This document shows, in pieces, positions 34,838 through 46,112 of a stretch of DNA of 64,000 nt. The stretch is from Paraburkholderia silviterrae (lineage in GTDB: Bacteria > Pseudomonadota > Gammaproteobacteria > Burkholderiales > Burkholderiaceae): NCBI RefSeq assembly GCF_004353915.1, contig NZ_SMRP01000001.1, positions 689,661-753,660 of the forward strand, written 5' to 3'. Positions within the stretch are counted from its first letter, which is position 1, and every line of letters starts with the position of its first letter. Under the pieces are notes generated by a model. The model was not told the DNA's origin. It saw only the letters and a list, made by a program, of their open reading frames with translations, and made no database searches. A program made the translations under genes and the position numbers.

Positions 34838-34943
34838 TCTTTGAGGGCTTTCACTCGCGCACGCCGGCTGGGTAAGTGGTCGGCGTGCGGAAAGAGATGA
34901 ATATGATCGCCCTGTCAATAAGGATTACGAATATAGTTAGCCA

Positions 34944-35456
34944 CTACCGATAGAAAACATATTCCGCAAGATAAGGCGAGCTGCCAAGCTGGTGCTCTGT
35001 CGAACATGGCGCGGACGGCGTCAGCCCGCCGACAGTATGTACGCGCTGCACATACCGGATTGCCGACAGCGTACCGGCACCGGCCACGCCATGCGTTTCA
35101 AGCAAGAGTTGCGGGATGCTTGCCGGCGTTTCACTGGGTCGTTGCGCAATCACGTGCCCCACAATACGGCTGCCGTCCTCGGCTTCCCATGAAGGCCCTG
35201 CGCCGTGCCGAACCACCGCGTGACCGCTCGCATCGAAAAGCGTTGCCTGCGGGCTCTTGAACACCCATCCCAGACGATGCTGCGCGTCGTACTCACACGC
35301 ATAGTTCTGCACGCCCGACGCGTTCAGCGTCATCACGCGTTCTGCCTGCGGTGGATCGATGGATGCGCCGGCAGGGCCAGCAGGCGGCATTGCACACGCC
35401 CCCAGTATCGATACAACGGCAGCAGCCAAGCCTGATTGCAAAGCATTTCTGAGCAT
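34944..35456 (-). CDS. DUF3455 lipoprotein
   Basis: 170 residues, lipobox LGAC (Cys21), then the DUF3455 pattern: NASGVQNYACEYDAQHRLGWVFKSPQATLFDASGHAVVRHGAGPSWEAEDGSRIVG. Predicted to be membrane-anchored in the periplasm or outer membrane. The family has no established function. It is convergent with the binding-protein gene and divergent from feoA. Confidence 0.85.
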   Translation of the reverse strand: MLRNALQSGLAAAVVSILGACAMPPAGPAGASIDPPQAERVMTLNASGVQNYACEYDAQHRLGWVFKSPQATLFDASGHAVVRHGAGPSWEAEDGSRIVGHVIAQRPSETPASIPQLLLETHGVAGAGTLSAIRYVQRVHTVGGLTPSAPCSTEHQLGSSPYLAEYVFYR

Positions 35457-35811
35457 GGTTTTTCACCCCAGTGAAATGAAGCACGACCCAATGCGTTGAC
35501 CGATCAGCCAACTCGCCAGTCGACTCCGCTAGCCGCGATAGTACGCGCGCTCTTCCATATGCCTCGGTTTCACGCTCGAAACCCACGCGACCAGAAAGTG
35601 GCCGCATGCGGCCAAACGCGGTTTGGCAATACCCACGCCACTGCCCTCATGCGTCAATTCCACGCACCCGCCCATCCGCTGCCCGCCCCGGCAACCCGTC
35701 CCCACCGCACACCCCATCTGCATCAACCCGCCGTTGCCCGATTGGCCACCCAACCCCCGTCATCGCCGTTACAATGAGAACCGTTCTCATTTCAAGACGA
35801 CAAGAATCCCC
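35457..35811. other. divergent region DUF3455/feoA
   Basis: 355-bp gap without a gene. Its right end carries the Fur palindrome at 35773-35791, with a TACAAT -10-like hexamer (35770-35775) inside it. The remainder shows no clear feature. Confidence 0.5.
35773..35791 (+). promoter_or_regulatory. Fur box of feoABC-like operon
   Basis: AATGAGAAC-C-GTTCTCATT, a perfect 9-bp inverted repeat around one base, close to the Fur consensus. It ends 20 bp before the feoA ATG and overlaps the likely -10, as expected for iron-dependent repression. Confidence 0.88.
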
Positions 35812-36069
35812 ATGCGGCTGACCGACCTGACCAAGGGCGCCACTGCCTATGTCGAGCGCGTCGATGACGCCTCGGCCCGCGACCCCATCGCCCAGCGCCT
35901 GCGCGATCTCGGCTTCGTCCCCGGTGAGCCCGTGCGCGTCGTCGCGCGCGCGCCGTGGGGCGCCGATCCGCTGCTCGTGCAGATCGGCTCGACGCGCTTC
36001 GCGCTGCGACGCGCGGAGGCGCAGCGCGTCAGCGTGAGCCTGAATGCCGGCGCGGGAGCCGCCGCATGA
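35812..36069 (+). CDS. feoA: ferrous iron transport protein A
   Basis: 85 residues, SH3-like FeoA domain: RLTDLTKGATAYVERVDD, RLRDLGFVPGEPVRVVARAPWG and LLVQIGSTRFALRRAEAQRV. A small cytoplasmic partner needed for FeoB-driven Fe(II) uptake. Overlaps feoB by 4 bp (ATGA). Directly downstream of the Fur palindrome. The start ATG 35812 gives the normal family N-terminus. Confidence 0.96.
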   Translation: MRLTDLTKGATAYVERVDDASARDPIAQRLRDLGFVPGEPVRVVARAPWGADPLLVQIGSTRFALRRAEAQRVSVSLNAGAGAAA

Positions 36070-37919
36070 GCCAGGCACCGCTGCGCATCGCCCTCGTCGG
36101 CAATCCCAATTGCGGCAAGACCGCGCTATTCAACCTGCTCACGGGCGCACGCCAGAAGGTGGCGAACTATGCGGGCGTGACGGTCGAGCGCAAGGAAGGC
36201 CGCTTCGCCACGCCCACGGGCCGCCATATTCAGGTGCTCGATCTGCCCGGCGCCTACAGTTTCGATTCGACCAGCCCCGACGAGCGCGTCACTCACGACG
36301 TGCTGCTCGGCCGCTATCCGGGCGAGGCGGCGCCCGACCTGATCGTCTGCGTCGCCGACGCCACCAATCTGCGCCTGCATCTGCGCTTCGTGCTCGAGGT
36401 CAAGCGCATGGGCCGTCCGGTCGTGCTCGCGCTCAACATGATGGACGCCGCGAAACGCCGGGGCATTCAGGTGAACGTCGCCACACTCTCGCGCGAGCTT
36501 GGCATGCCCGTGGTCGAGACCGTGGCCGTGCGGCGCGGCGGCGCCCAGGCGCTCATCGACCTGATCGACCGGGTGGGCACGGATGCGGCGCCCGCCTCGC
36601 ATGAGGGCGGCACGAGCCAGAACGACGACGCCGACCTGCACGCCACGGTGCGGCGCATCCTCGCCGACGCCGTGACCATGCCGCGCGCCACCGACGCGCG
36701 CGACGACGCCATCGACCGCTTCGCGCTGCATCCGGTGTTAGGCCCGCTGATTCTCGCGGTGGTGATGTTCCTCGTGTTCCAGGCCGTCTATTCGCTCGGC
36801 AAGCCGCTCACCGACGCCATCGGCGACGGCTTCGGCTGGCTTGGCGGCGTCGTGGGCGCGGCGCTGCCCGACGGCCCGCTGCGCAGCCTCGTCACCGACG
36901 CCCTTTTCGGTGGAGTAGGCACCGTGCTCGGCTTTTTGCCCGAGATTCTCGTGCTGTTCTTCTTCATCCTCGTGCTGGAGGAATCGGGCTATCTGCCGCG
37001 CGCGGCCTTCCTGCTCGACCGCATGATGGTCTCGGTCGGCTTGACGGGCCGCTCGTTCATTCCGCTCCTGTCGAGCTTCGCCTGCGCGATTCCCGGCGTG
37101 ATGGGCACGCGCAGCATCTCCGATCCGCGCGACCGGCTCGCCACGATACTCGTCGCGCCGCTCATGACGTGCTCGGCGCGCCTGCCCGTCTACGCGCTCT
37201 TGATCGGCGCGTTCATTCCGCACCGGCTGATCTTCGGCGTGTTCAATCTGCAGGGGCTCGTGCTGTTCGCGCTCTACGCGGCCGGCATCGTGGGCGCCAT
37301 GGCGGTGGGCTGGGTGATGAAGAAGCTGCGCCGCGACCGCGGCGAGCACGCGCTGCTGATGGAATTGCCTTCGTACCGCCTGCCGCGCGCGCGCGACGTC
37401 GCAATCGGCTTGTGGGAACGCGGCTCGATCTTCCTGAAGCGTCTCACCGGCATCATCCTCGCACTGACTGTGCTGATGTGGTTCATCTCCACGTTCCCCT
37501 CGCCGCCCGATGGCGCGACGCAGCCGGCCATCGACTATACGATCGCGGGCTATCTCGGCCGCGCGCTGCAATGGCCGTTCGCGCCGCTCGGCTTCAACTG
37601 GCAGATGAGCCTCGCGCTGATCCCCGCGTTCGCCGCACGCGAAACGGCAGTGGCCGCGCTCGCGACGGTCTATTCGGTGGCGAGCGGCGATGGCGACATC
37701 GTCGCGCTCGGCCACACGCTCGCGCAGAATTTTTCGCTGGCCAGCGCGCTTTCGCTGATGGTGTGGTTCGCGTTCGCGCCGCAGTGCATGTCGACGCTCG
37801 CCGTGATCCGCCGCGAAACGCGTTCCTGGCGCGCCGTGGTGATCTCGTTCAGCTATATGTTCGTGGTGGCCTACGCGGCCTCGTTCGTCACGTACCAGAT
37901 CGCGAGCCGCTTCGTATGA
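36066..37919 (+). CDS. feoB: ferrous iron transporter B
   Basis: 617 residues. N-terminal G domain with G1 GNPNCGKT (11-18), G3 DLPG and G4-like NMMD, a short helical GDI-like region, then about eight membrane helices with paired gate motifs (PLLSSFACAIPGVMGTRSI and the later IPAFAARETAVAALA). It imports Fe(II) across the inner membrane. Shorter than the E. coli protein (773 residues), as in many betaproteobacteria. Overlaps both neighbours by 4 bp, so all three genes are coupled. Confidence 0.97.
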   Translation: MSQAPLRIALVGNPNCGKTALFNLLTGARQKVANYAGVTVERKEGRFATPTGRHIQVLDLPGAYSFDSTSPDERVTHDVLLGRYPGEAAPDLIVCVADATNLRLHLRFVLEVKRMGRPVVLALNMMDAAKRRGIQVNVATLSRELGMPVVETVAVRRGGAQALIDLIDRVGTDAAPASHEGGTSQNDDADLHATVRRILADAVTMPRATDARDDAIDRFALHPVLGPLILAVVMFLVFQAVYSLGKPLTDAIGDGFGWLGGVVGAALPDGPLRSLVTDALFGGVGTVLGFLPEILVLFFFILVLEESGYLPRAAFLLDRMMVSVGLTGRSFIPLLSSFACAIPGVMGTRSISDPRDRLATILVAPLMTCSARLPVYALLIGAFIPHRLIFGVFNLQGLVLFALYAAGIVGAMAVGWVMKKLRRDRGEHALLMELPSYRLPRARDVAIGLWERGSIFLKRLTGIILALTVLMWFISTFPSPPDGATQPAIDYTIAGYLGRALQWPFAPLGFNWQMSLALIPAFAARETAVAALATVYSVASGDGDIVALGHTLAQNFSLASALSLMVWFAFAPQCMSTLAVIRRETRSWRAVVISFSYMFVVAYAASFVTYQIASRFV

Positions 37920-38233
37920 GCACGAGTCTCGTTCTTCAGTATGTGGTCATTGCACTGCTCGTGGCCGCAAGCCTGTGGACGGCGCTGCGCAAGCTTGCGC
38001 CCAGGACGACCGCACGTTGGCAAGCCGCCGCCGCGGCTGCGCTGCTGCGGCCGCAACGCGGTGCATTCGCGCAACGCATAGGCCGCCTCGTGCAGCCGAA
38101 AGGCGCTACCGGCAATTGCGGCGACGGCTGCGGCACGTGCGGAACCTGCGGGCCGACCAATGCGCCTGCCGATGCACGCGCCGATGCCTCCTCGCGCGAG
38201 CAACCCGTTACGTTCCACGCGCGCCGTAAATAA
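37916..38233 (+). CDS. Cys-rich membrane protein linked to FeoB
   Basis: 105 residues. One N-terminal membrane helix (LVLQYVVIALLVAASLWTAL), a basic stretch, then a Cys cluster NCGDGCGTCGTCG (Cys68, 72, 75, 78). Fused by a 4-bp overlap to feoB. FeoC in enterobacteria is a small [Fe-S] or winged-helix partner; this one is not a winged helix but occupies the same slot, and the four Cys could bind a cluster or metal. Role inferred from position. Confidence 0.85.
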   Translation: MSTSLVLQYVVIALLVAASLWTALRKLAPRTTARWQAAAAAALLRPQRGAFAQRIGRLVQPKGATGNCGDGCGTCGTCGPTNAPADARADASSREQPVTFHARRK

Positions 38234-38361
38234 GCGCGTCACTTGTTTCGGCTACACTCGCGGCAGCAAGGTCGCCCGTGCGAGCGCGCCGTCTGCACGG
38301 GCGCAGTGAAGCGCATCGTGCGCCCCATTCCCGAATTGCCCGACTCTCCCGTTTAGCGCCG

Positions 38362-39144
38362 ATGCCTCACGTCTTCTCTGCCGTCTCTCGCTCCCGGTCT
38401 GCTTTCGCAGCGCTTTTCGTTGCGCTCATTGGAGCGCTCGCCGCCACCGGCTGCGTGCGTCTTTCCGCGCTCGACGCAAACGGGCTCTGGAAAGTCGTTG
38501 GCGAACAATGCGTGCCGAACGCGCGCGACAGGGGCGACCCCGGCCCGTGCACGACGGTGGACTTCCAGAAGCGCTATGCGGTGCTCAAGGACATCAACGG
38601 ACGCGCACAGTATCTGCTGATTCCGACCGACCGCGTATCGGGCATCGAAAGCGCCGAGATTCTCTATGGCGGTTCGCCCGAGTATTGGGTGGGGGCATGG
38701 GCCGCAGGGCGCTACGTGGACGCCAAACTGAAAGCGACGCTCGCTCCCACCCAGCTCGGCCTCGAAATCAACTCGTCGCAGCGGCGCTCGCAGGACCAGT
38801 TGCATATCCACGTCGATTGCATGCGCAACGACATTGCCGATGCGCTCGCGCCGTATCGGCACGACACACCCGGCACGTGGCGCTGGACGACGCTGGACGG
38901 CAAGCGCTACCGCGTCACACGCGTGACGCGTCTCGACGACGGCGGCAATCCGTTCCGCGTGGTCGCACGCGACCTGGGCGCGCAGCAAAGCATGGCAGTG
39001 CAAACGATCCTCGTGACCGGCGCCGGCCCCGACACCGCGCGCGATGGCTGGCTCGTCGTCAACAGCGGGCTGGACGTGGAAGGCGGCACCGGCACCGCCG
39101 AAGGCCTGCTCGATCATTCGTGCGCGCTCGCGCGCGCGCAATAA
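38362..39144 (+). CDS. cdh: CDP-diacylglycerol diphosphatase
   Basis: 260 residues. An N-terminal hydrophobic signal/anchor (FAALFVALIGALAATGC, possible lipobox) and a Cdh domain with the HIT-like His motif QLHIHVDC near residue 153 and SSQRRSQDQ just before it. Cdh splits CDP-diacylglycerol to CMP and phosphatidate at the membrane. Start at MPHVFS; the upstream open frame is not protein-like. A TACACT -10-like sequence lies at about 38252-38257. Confidence 0.9.
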   Translation: MPHVFSAVSRSRSAFAALFVALIGALAATGCVRLSALDANGLWKVVGEQCVPNARDRGDPGPCTTVDFQKRYAVLKDINGRAQYLLIPTDRVSGIESAEILYGGSPEYWVGAWAAGRYVDAKLKATLAPTQLGLEINSSQRRSQDQLHIHVDCMRNDIADALAPYRHDTPGTWRWTTLDGKRYRVTRVTRLDDGGNPFRVVARDLGAQQSMAVQTILVTGAGPDTARDGWLVVNSGLDVEGGTGTAEGLLDHSCALARAQ

Positions 39145-39267
39145 CGCGGTGTGCGACGCTCACACCACATCGTCCTCGCGCGCCAGACGCGCCAACATCA
39201 ATGCATGGAACCGGATTGCGGTGGCGTTGCAATTTGCGCCGCCGGTGAAAGAGGAGGCGCAAAAAAA

Positions 39268-39291
39268 GGCGTTTCGCTCTCGCGAAACGCC
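39268..39291 (-). terminator. terminator of the liu operon
   Basis: GGCGTTTCGC (39268-39277) pairs with GCGAAACGCC (39282-39291); a run of seven A on its left is the U-tract for leftward transcripts. It lies 36 bp past the mccA stop. Confidence 0.85.
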
Positions 39292-39327
39292 CCAAGGTAA
39301 AACTCTCAGGTCTTCACTTTCAAACTA

Positions 39328-41337
<2,010 letters not shown>

Positions 41338-41372
41338 AGGAAGTCTCGCAATCGTTCTGGTGCGCCTGTCAT

Positions 41373-42170
41373 TCACGCCGGATCACGCCAGCGTGGCGTG
41401 CGCTTCTCGAGGAACGACGACACGCCGTCGCGTCCCTCCTCGCTCGCGCGGATGCGCGCAATCCGCACAGCCGTGTCTTCGATCAGCGCGTCGTCCAGCG
41501 TCTCGCCCGCGATGTCCTGCACGAGCTGCTTGCACTCGCGCACCGCGTTCGGGCTGTTCGCGCTGAGCGTGTCGGCAATGCGCTCAACGGTGGCGTCGAG
41601 CTCGGCCGCGCTCACCGCTTCGCTCACGAGGCCGAGGCGCAGCGCGGTCGCGCAATCGAATGCCTCCGCCGTCACGAAGTAGCGGCGCGAAGCCTGCTCG
41701 CCGAGCGCACGGATCACGTACGGCGCAATGGTCGCGGGCATCAGCCCAAGGCGCGCCTCGGAAAGGCAGAAGTGCACCGTCTCCACGGCCACGACGATAT
41801 CGGCCGCGCACACGAGGCCCATGCCGCCCGCGTAGGCATCGCCATGCACGCGCGCGATCACAGGCTTCGGGCAGCGGTAGACGGCCGAGAGCATGTGCGC
41901 GAGACGCAGTGCGTCGGCGCGGTTCTCTTCGTCGGAGTAGCCGGCCATCTTGCGCATCCAGTTCAAGTCCGCGCCCGCGCAGAAAGCCTTGCCGTTGCCC
42001 GCGAGCACGATGGCGCGCACATCGTCGCGCGCGCCGAGCGCGGTGAAGGCCGCGGTCACGTCGGCGATCATCGTCTCGTTGAACGCGTTGCGCACGTCGG
42101 GGCGATTGAGCGTGACGGTCGCGACATGGCCCGTCACATCGACCAGCAGCGTTTCGTATTGCATCGTCAT
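41373..42170 (-). CDS. liuC: methylglutaconyl-CoA hydratase
   Basis: 265 residues, crotonase family: AFCAGADLNWMRKM, the oxyanion block HGDAYAGGMGLVCAADIVVA and the SEARLGLMPATIAPYV catalytic stretch. Between mccB and mccA it is expected to hydrate 3-methylglutaconyl-CoA to HMG-CoA. HMG-CoA lyase (liuE) is not in the window. GGAGAAGAAGAC precedes ATG 42170; a second ATG two codons later is possible. 35 bp separate it from mccA. Confidence 0.93.
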   Translation of the reverse strand: MTMQYETLLVDVTGHVATVTLNRPDVRNAFNETMIADVTAAFTALGARDDVRAIVLAGNGKAFCAGADLNWMRKMAGYSDEENRADALRLAHMLSAVYRCPKPVIARVHGDAYAGGMGLVCAADIVVAVETVHFCLSEARLGLMPATIAPYVIRALGEQASRRYFVTAEAFDCATALRLGLVSEAVSAAELDATVERIADTLSANSPNAVRECKQLVQDIAGETLDDALIEDTAVRIARIRASEEGRDGVSSFLEKRTPRWRDPA

Positions 42171-42190
42171 GTCTTCTTCTCCACGCGCGC

Positions 42191-43798
42191 TTACATGCGG
42201 AACACGCCGAAGCGCGTATCCTCGATCGGCGCGTTCATCGTGGCCGAAAGCCCGAGGCCGAGCACGTCGCGCGTCTGGGCCGGATCGATCACGCCGTCGT
42301 CCCACAGGCGCGCGCTCGCATAGTACGGATGCCCCTGGCGCTCGTACTGGTCGCGAATCGGCTGCTTGAATGCCTCTTCCTCTTCCGCGCTCCACGAGCC
42401 GCCCTTGCCTTCGATACCGTCGCGGCGCACCGTGGCGAGCACGGAGGCGGCCTGTTCGCCGCCCATCACCGAAATGCGCGCGTTCGGCCACATCCACAAG
42501 AAGCGCGGCGAGTATGCACGGCCGCACATGCCGTAATTGCCCGCGCCGAACGAGCCGCCGATGATGACCGTGAACTTCGGCACCTTCGCCGTCGCCACCG
42601 CCGTCACCATCTTCGCGCCGTTGCGCGCGATGCCTTCGTTCTCGTACTTGCGGCCCACCATGAAGCCCGTGATGTTCTGCAGGAACACGAGCGGAATCTT
42701 GCGCTGGCAGCACAGCTCGATGAAATGCGTGCCCTTGAGCGCCGACTCGGAAAAGAGGATGCCGTTGTTCGCGATGATCCCGACCGGATGACCCCAGATG
42801 TGCGCGAAGCCCGTGACGAGCGTCGTGCCGTAGCGCGCCTTGAATTCGTCGAAGGCGGAATCGTCGACGATGCGCGCGATCACTTCGCGCACGTCGAAAG
42901 GCTTGCGCGTGTCCACGGGAATCACGCCGTAGAGGCTCCTGGCGTCGTAACGCGGCGGCAGCGGCTCGCGCATCACGACAGGCGGCGTCTTCGTGCGATT
43001 GAGATTGCCGACGATCGAACGCGCGATTGAAAGCGCATGCGCATCGTTCTGCGCGAGATGATCGGCCACGCCCGAAAGACGCGTATGCACGTCACCGCCG
43101 CCGAGGTCTTCGGCGCTCACTTCCTCGCCGGTTGCGGCCTTCACGAGCGGCGGGCCGCCGAGAAAAATCGTGCCCTGGTTCTTCACGATGATCGACTCGT
43201 CGCTCATCGCCGGCACGTAGGCGCCGCCCGCCGTGCACGAGCCCATCACCACGGCGATCTGCGGGATGTCCTGCGACGAGAGATTCGCCTGGTTGTAGAA
43301 GATGCGGCCGAAGTGGTCGCGATCTGGGAAGACGTCGTCCTGGTTCGGCAGGTTCGCGCCGCCCGAGTCGACCAGATACACGCAAGGCAGGTTGTTTTCC
43401 TGCGCGATTTCCTGCGCGCGCACGTGCTTCTTCACGGTGACGGGATAGTACGTGCCGCCCTTCACGGTCGCGTCGTTGCAGACGATCACGCACTCCTGGC
43501 CCGCGATGCGCCCGATGCCCGTGATGATGCCCGCGCCCGGCGCGTCGTCGTTATACATGCCGTAGGCCGCGAGCTGCGAAAGCTCGAGAAACGGCGTGCC
43601 CGGGTCGAGCAGTTGCGCGATGCGCTCGCGCGGCAACAGCTTGCCGCGCGAGACGTGCTTGTCGCGCGCAGCCTCGCCGCCGCCGAGCGACAGCTTCTGG
43701 ATCTTCTCGCGCAAGTCCGCGACCAGCACTTCGAGCGCGGCTGAATTCGTCTTGAAGTCATCCGAGCGCGGATTGAGTTTCGATTCGATGATCGGCAT
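42191..43798 (-). CDS. mccB: 3-methylcrotonyl-CoA carboxylase, carboxyltransferase
   Basis: 535 residues, the normal MccB length. Carboxyltransferase halves with acyl-CoA site features [16 protein letters not shown] and [31 protein letters not shown]. Transfers the carboxyl group from biotin on MccA to 3-methylcrotonyl-CoA. 25 bp after ivd and 20 bp before liuC, so clearly one transcript. Synonym liuB. Confidence 0.97.
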   Translation of the reverse strand: MPIIESKLNPRSDDFKTNSAALEVLVADLREKIQKLSLGGGEAARDKHVSRGKLLPRERIAQLLDPGTPFLELSQLAAYGMYNDDAPGAGIITGIGRIAGQECVIVCNDATVKGGTYYPVTVKKHVRAQEIAQENNLPCVYLVDSGGANLPNQDDVFPDRDHFGRIFYNQANLSSQDIPQIAVVMGSCTAGGAYVPAMSDESIIVKNQGTIFLGGPPLVKAATGEEVSAEDLGGGDVHTRLSGVADHLAQNDAHALSIARSIVGNLNRTKTPPVVMREPLPPRYDARSLYGVIPVDTRKPFDVREVIARIVDDSAFDEFKARYGTTLVTGFAHIWGHPVGIIANNGILFSESALKGTHFIELCCQRKIPLVFLQNITGFMVGRKYENEGIARNGAKMVTAVATAKVPKFTVIIGGSFGAGNYGMCGRAYSPRFLWMWPNARISVMGGEQAASVLATVRRDGIEGKGGSWSAEEEEAFKQPIRDQYERQGHPYYASARLWDDGVIDPAQTRDVLGLGLSATMNAPIEDTRFGVFRM

Positions 43799-43823
43799 CT
43801 CGTGGTTCCTCAGGAGGGCGAAA

Positions 43824-45005
43824 TCAAGCGGTTTCCGCGAACAGCTCGCGGCCGATCAGCATGCGGCGAATCTCGCTCGTGCCCGCGCCGATTTCGTAGA
43901 GCTTCGCGTCGCGCCAGAGACGCCCGACCGGATATTCGTTGATATAGCCGTTGCCGCCGAGGATCTGGATGGCCTCGCCGGCCATCCACGTAGCCTTTTC
44001 GGCGGTGTAGAGAATCACGCCGGCGCAGTCCTTGCGCACCTGGCGCACATGATCCGTGCCGATCGTGTCGAGCTGACGGCCCACTGCGTAGAGATACGCG
44101 CGGCACGCCTGGAACGTCGTATAGAGGTCGGCGACCTTGCCCTGGATGAGCTGGAATTCGCCGATGGCCTGGCCGAACTGCTTGCGCTCGTGAATGTACG
44201 GCACGACCGAATCCATCACGGCGGCCATGATGCCCGTGGGGCCGCCCGCGAGCACGGCGCGCTCGTAGTCGAGGCCGCTCATGAGCACCTTCACGCCGCC
44301 GTTGAGCTGGCCGAGGATATTTTCTTCGGGCACCTCAACATCCTGGAACACGAGCTCGCCCGTATGCGAGCCGCGCATGCCGAGCTTGTCGAGCTTTTGC
44401 GCCACGGAAAAGCCCTTCATGCCCTTCTCGACGATAAACGCCGTGATGCCGCGCGGGCCCGCTTCGAGATCGGTCTTCGCATAGACCACGAGCGTGTCGC
44501 AATCCGGGCCGTTGGTGATCCACATCTTCGTGCCGTTAAGCACGTATTTGTCGCCCTTTTTATCGGCGCGCAGCTTCATGCTGACGACGTCGGAGCCGGC
44601 GTTCGGCTCGCTCATCGCAAGCGCGCCCACGTGCTCGCCCGAGACGAGCTTGGGCAGGTACTTGCGCTTTTGCGCCTCGGTGCCGTTGCGGTGGATCTGG
44701 TTCACGCACAGGTTCGAATGCGCGCCGTACGACAGGCCGACCGAAGCCGAGGCGCGCGAGATCTCTTCCATCGCCACCATGTGCGCCGTGTAGCCCATGT
44801 TCGCGCCGCCGTATTCTTCGGAGACGGTCATGCCGAGCACGCCCAGGTCGCCGAACTTGCGCCAGAGGTCCATCGGGAACTGGTCGGTGCGGTCGATCTC
44901 GCCCGCGCGCGAGGCGATTTCCTTGGCCGCGAAGTTCTGGATGCTGTCGCGCAGCATTTCGACTTCTTCGCCAAGCGGGAACTGCAAACCGGGTACGTTG
45001 CTCAT
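43824..45005 (-). CDS. ivd: isovaleryl-CoA dehydrogenase
   Basis: 393 residues, FAD acyl-CoA dehydrogenase. The base Glu is in [16 protein letters not shown], the IVD-specific place, and the usual C-terminal Glu is replaced by Gly in [12 protein letters not shown]; both mark IVD. Converts isovaleryl-CoA to 3-methylcrotonyl-CoA, electrons to ETF. First gene of the leucine operon (liuA). Start at [14 protein letters not shown] fits the family. Confidence 0.96.
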   Translation of the reverse strand: MSNVPGLQFPLGEEVEMLRDSIQNFAAKEIASRAGEIDRTDQFPMDLWRKFGDLGVLGMTVSEEYGGANMGYTAHMVAMEEISRASASVGLSYGAHSNLCVNQIHRNGTEAQKRKYLPKLVSGEHVGALAMSEPNAGSDVVSMKLRADKKGDKYVLNGTKMWITNGPDCDTLVVYAKTDLEAGPRGITAFIVEKGMKGFSVAQKLDKLGMRGSHTGELVFQDVEVPEENILGQLNGGVKVLMSGLDYERAVLAGGPTGIMAAVMDSVVPYIHERKQFGQAIGEFQLIQGKVADLYTTFQACRAYLYAVGRQLDTIGTDHVRQVRKDCAGVILYTAEKATWMAGEAIQILGGNGYINEYPVGRLWRDAKLYEIGAGTSEIRRMLIGRELFAETA

Positions 45006-45069
45006 CCTGTGTCTCCTGTGTAGGGCGCGGGCGTTCTCGCGAGTGACGCGACTTGCCCCTTGGGGACAC

Positions 45070-45098
45070 ATTTCACGCCACATTTACGTTAACGTCAA
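45070..45098 (-). promoter_or_regulatory. liu promoter with palindromic operator
   Basis: TTTACGTTAACGTCAA (45083-45098) is a 16-bp near-perfect palindrome with inner ACGTTAACGT. On the minus strand it supplies a -35 TTGACG; 17 bp later a -10-like TGAAAT lies at 45075-45070. Such ACGTTNACGT boxes are typical of branched-chain/fatty-acid catabolic regulators in proteobacteria. Binding by the adjacent TetR protein is inferred. Confidence 0.65.
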
Positions 45099-45160
45099 TA
45101 GAAATTTTTGAGTAACGCTCAGATTTCTTGTAATCTCCACTTCATAGCGCTTTCAACGTG

Positions 45161-45188
45161 TTGCAAAGCGTGAAACATCGTGCATAAT
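45161..45188 (+). promoter_or_regulatory. promoter of the TetR regulator
   Basis: TTGCAA (45161-45166), 16-bp spacer, CATAAT (45183-45188), about 37 bp before the TetR start codon. Confidence 0.5.
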
Positions 45189-45225
45189 TGGGACGAATCC
45201 CGCCGTAAACTGAACCTTACTCAGA

Positions 45226-45978
45226 ATGTCTACCGCCCCCAATACCTTCCTGTCCGCGTCGCGCCGCCAGCCGGCCGGGCGCAAGTCCCAGCAGCGCGTG
45301 AAGGAGATACTCGAGGCCGGGCGCGAGGTGTTCTCCGAAAAGGGTTACACGCGCGCCACCACCGCCGAAATCGCGCAGCGGCTGGGCATCTCCGAAGCCA
45401 CGGTGTTCAGCTACTTTCGCGGCAAGCGCGAGCTGTGCTCGCGCGTGATCGGCGACTGGTATGACGAATCGATCGAGGCGATCGAGGCCGGCCTGCCGCG
45501 CGATGGCACCGTTCGTCAGCAGTTTGCATTCATCGTGCGCATGCATTTGCAGCTGATGCTGGAGAGTGGCACGGGCATCTGCGAATTGGTGCTTTCGGAG
45601 GGGCGCACGCGCCATCACGAGCTTAGCGAAGCGCTCACGGAAATGCAGCGGCGCTACACAGCGCCGCTCATGCGCGTGCTCGCGCGCGGCCAGGAATGCG
45701 GGCAGATTCGCAACGACATGCCGCTGCGCCTGTTGCGCTCGCTCATCTTCGGGCCGATGGAGCACGTGCTCTGGGACGCGACGCTCGGCAACCGCCGCAC
45801 CGATATCGACGCCACAGCAGAGAAGCTCGCCGACGTGTTGTGGAATGCGCTGCAGCCGCCCAATATCGAGCTGGCCGCGCTCGCGCAATTCAGCCAGGAC
45901 GTGGGTGAGGCCATGCGCCGCCTCGAGCGCGAACGCGCGCCGCGCAATGCAGGCGCGCAGGCGTCTTCACAGGATTAG
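45226..45978 (+). CDS. TetR-family regulator of leucine catabolism
   Basis: 250 residues. HTH: RVKEILEAGREVFSEKGYTRATTAEIAQRLGISEATVFSYFRGKRELC; C-terminal ligand domain with ICELVLSEGRTRHHELSEA. Divergent from ivd. In Burkholderia-type bacteria a TetR protein (LiuQ) is described as the leucine-operon repressor, and position fits; symbol withheld because orthology cannot be checked here. Confidence 0.87.
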   Translation: MSTAPNTFLSASRRQPAGRKSQQRVKEILEAGREVFSEKGYTRATTAEIAQRLGISEATVFSYFRGKRELCSRVIGDWYDESIEAIEAGLPRDGTVRQQFAFIVRMHLQLMLESGTGICELVLSEGRTRHHELSEALTEMQRRYTAPLMRVLARGQECGQIRNDMPLRLLRSLIFGPMEHVLWDATLGNRRTDIDATAEKLADVLWNALQPPNIELAALAQFSQDVGEAMRRLERERAPRNAGAQASSQD

Positions 45979-46112
45979 AGTCCGCTCACGCCGGTAGCTG
46001 GCGCCCAGGCACGGCGCGCCTGGCTCGCGCAACGCACCGGCAAGGTGTGGGGGTTTCACGCTAAGCTGGCGCTTTCGCATCAGTCCCTTCAAGCCGCCAC
46101 GCACAGACCGCC

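Noticed and set aside
34858..34889. Terminator after the amino-acid-binding protein
   Set aside because: A 9-bp stem exists but the loop is long and no T-run follows on either strand.
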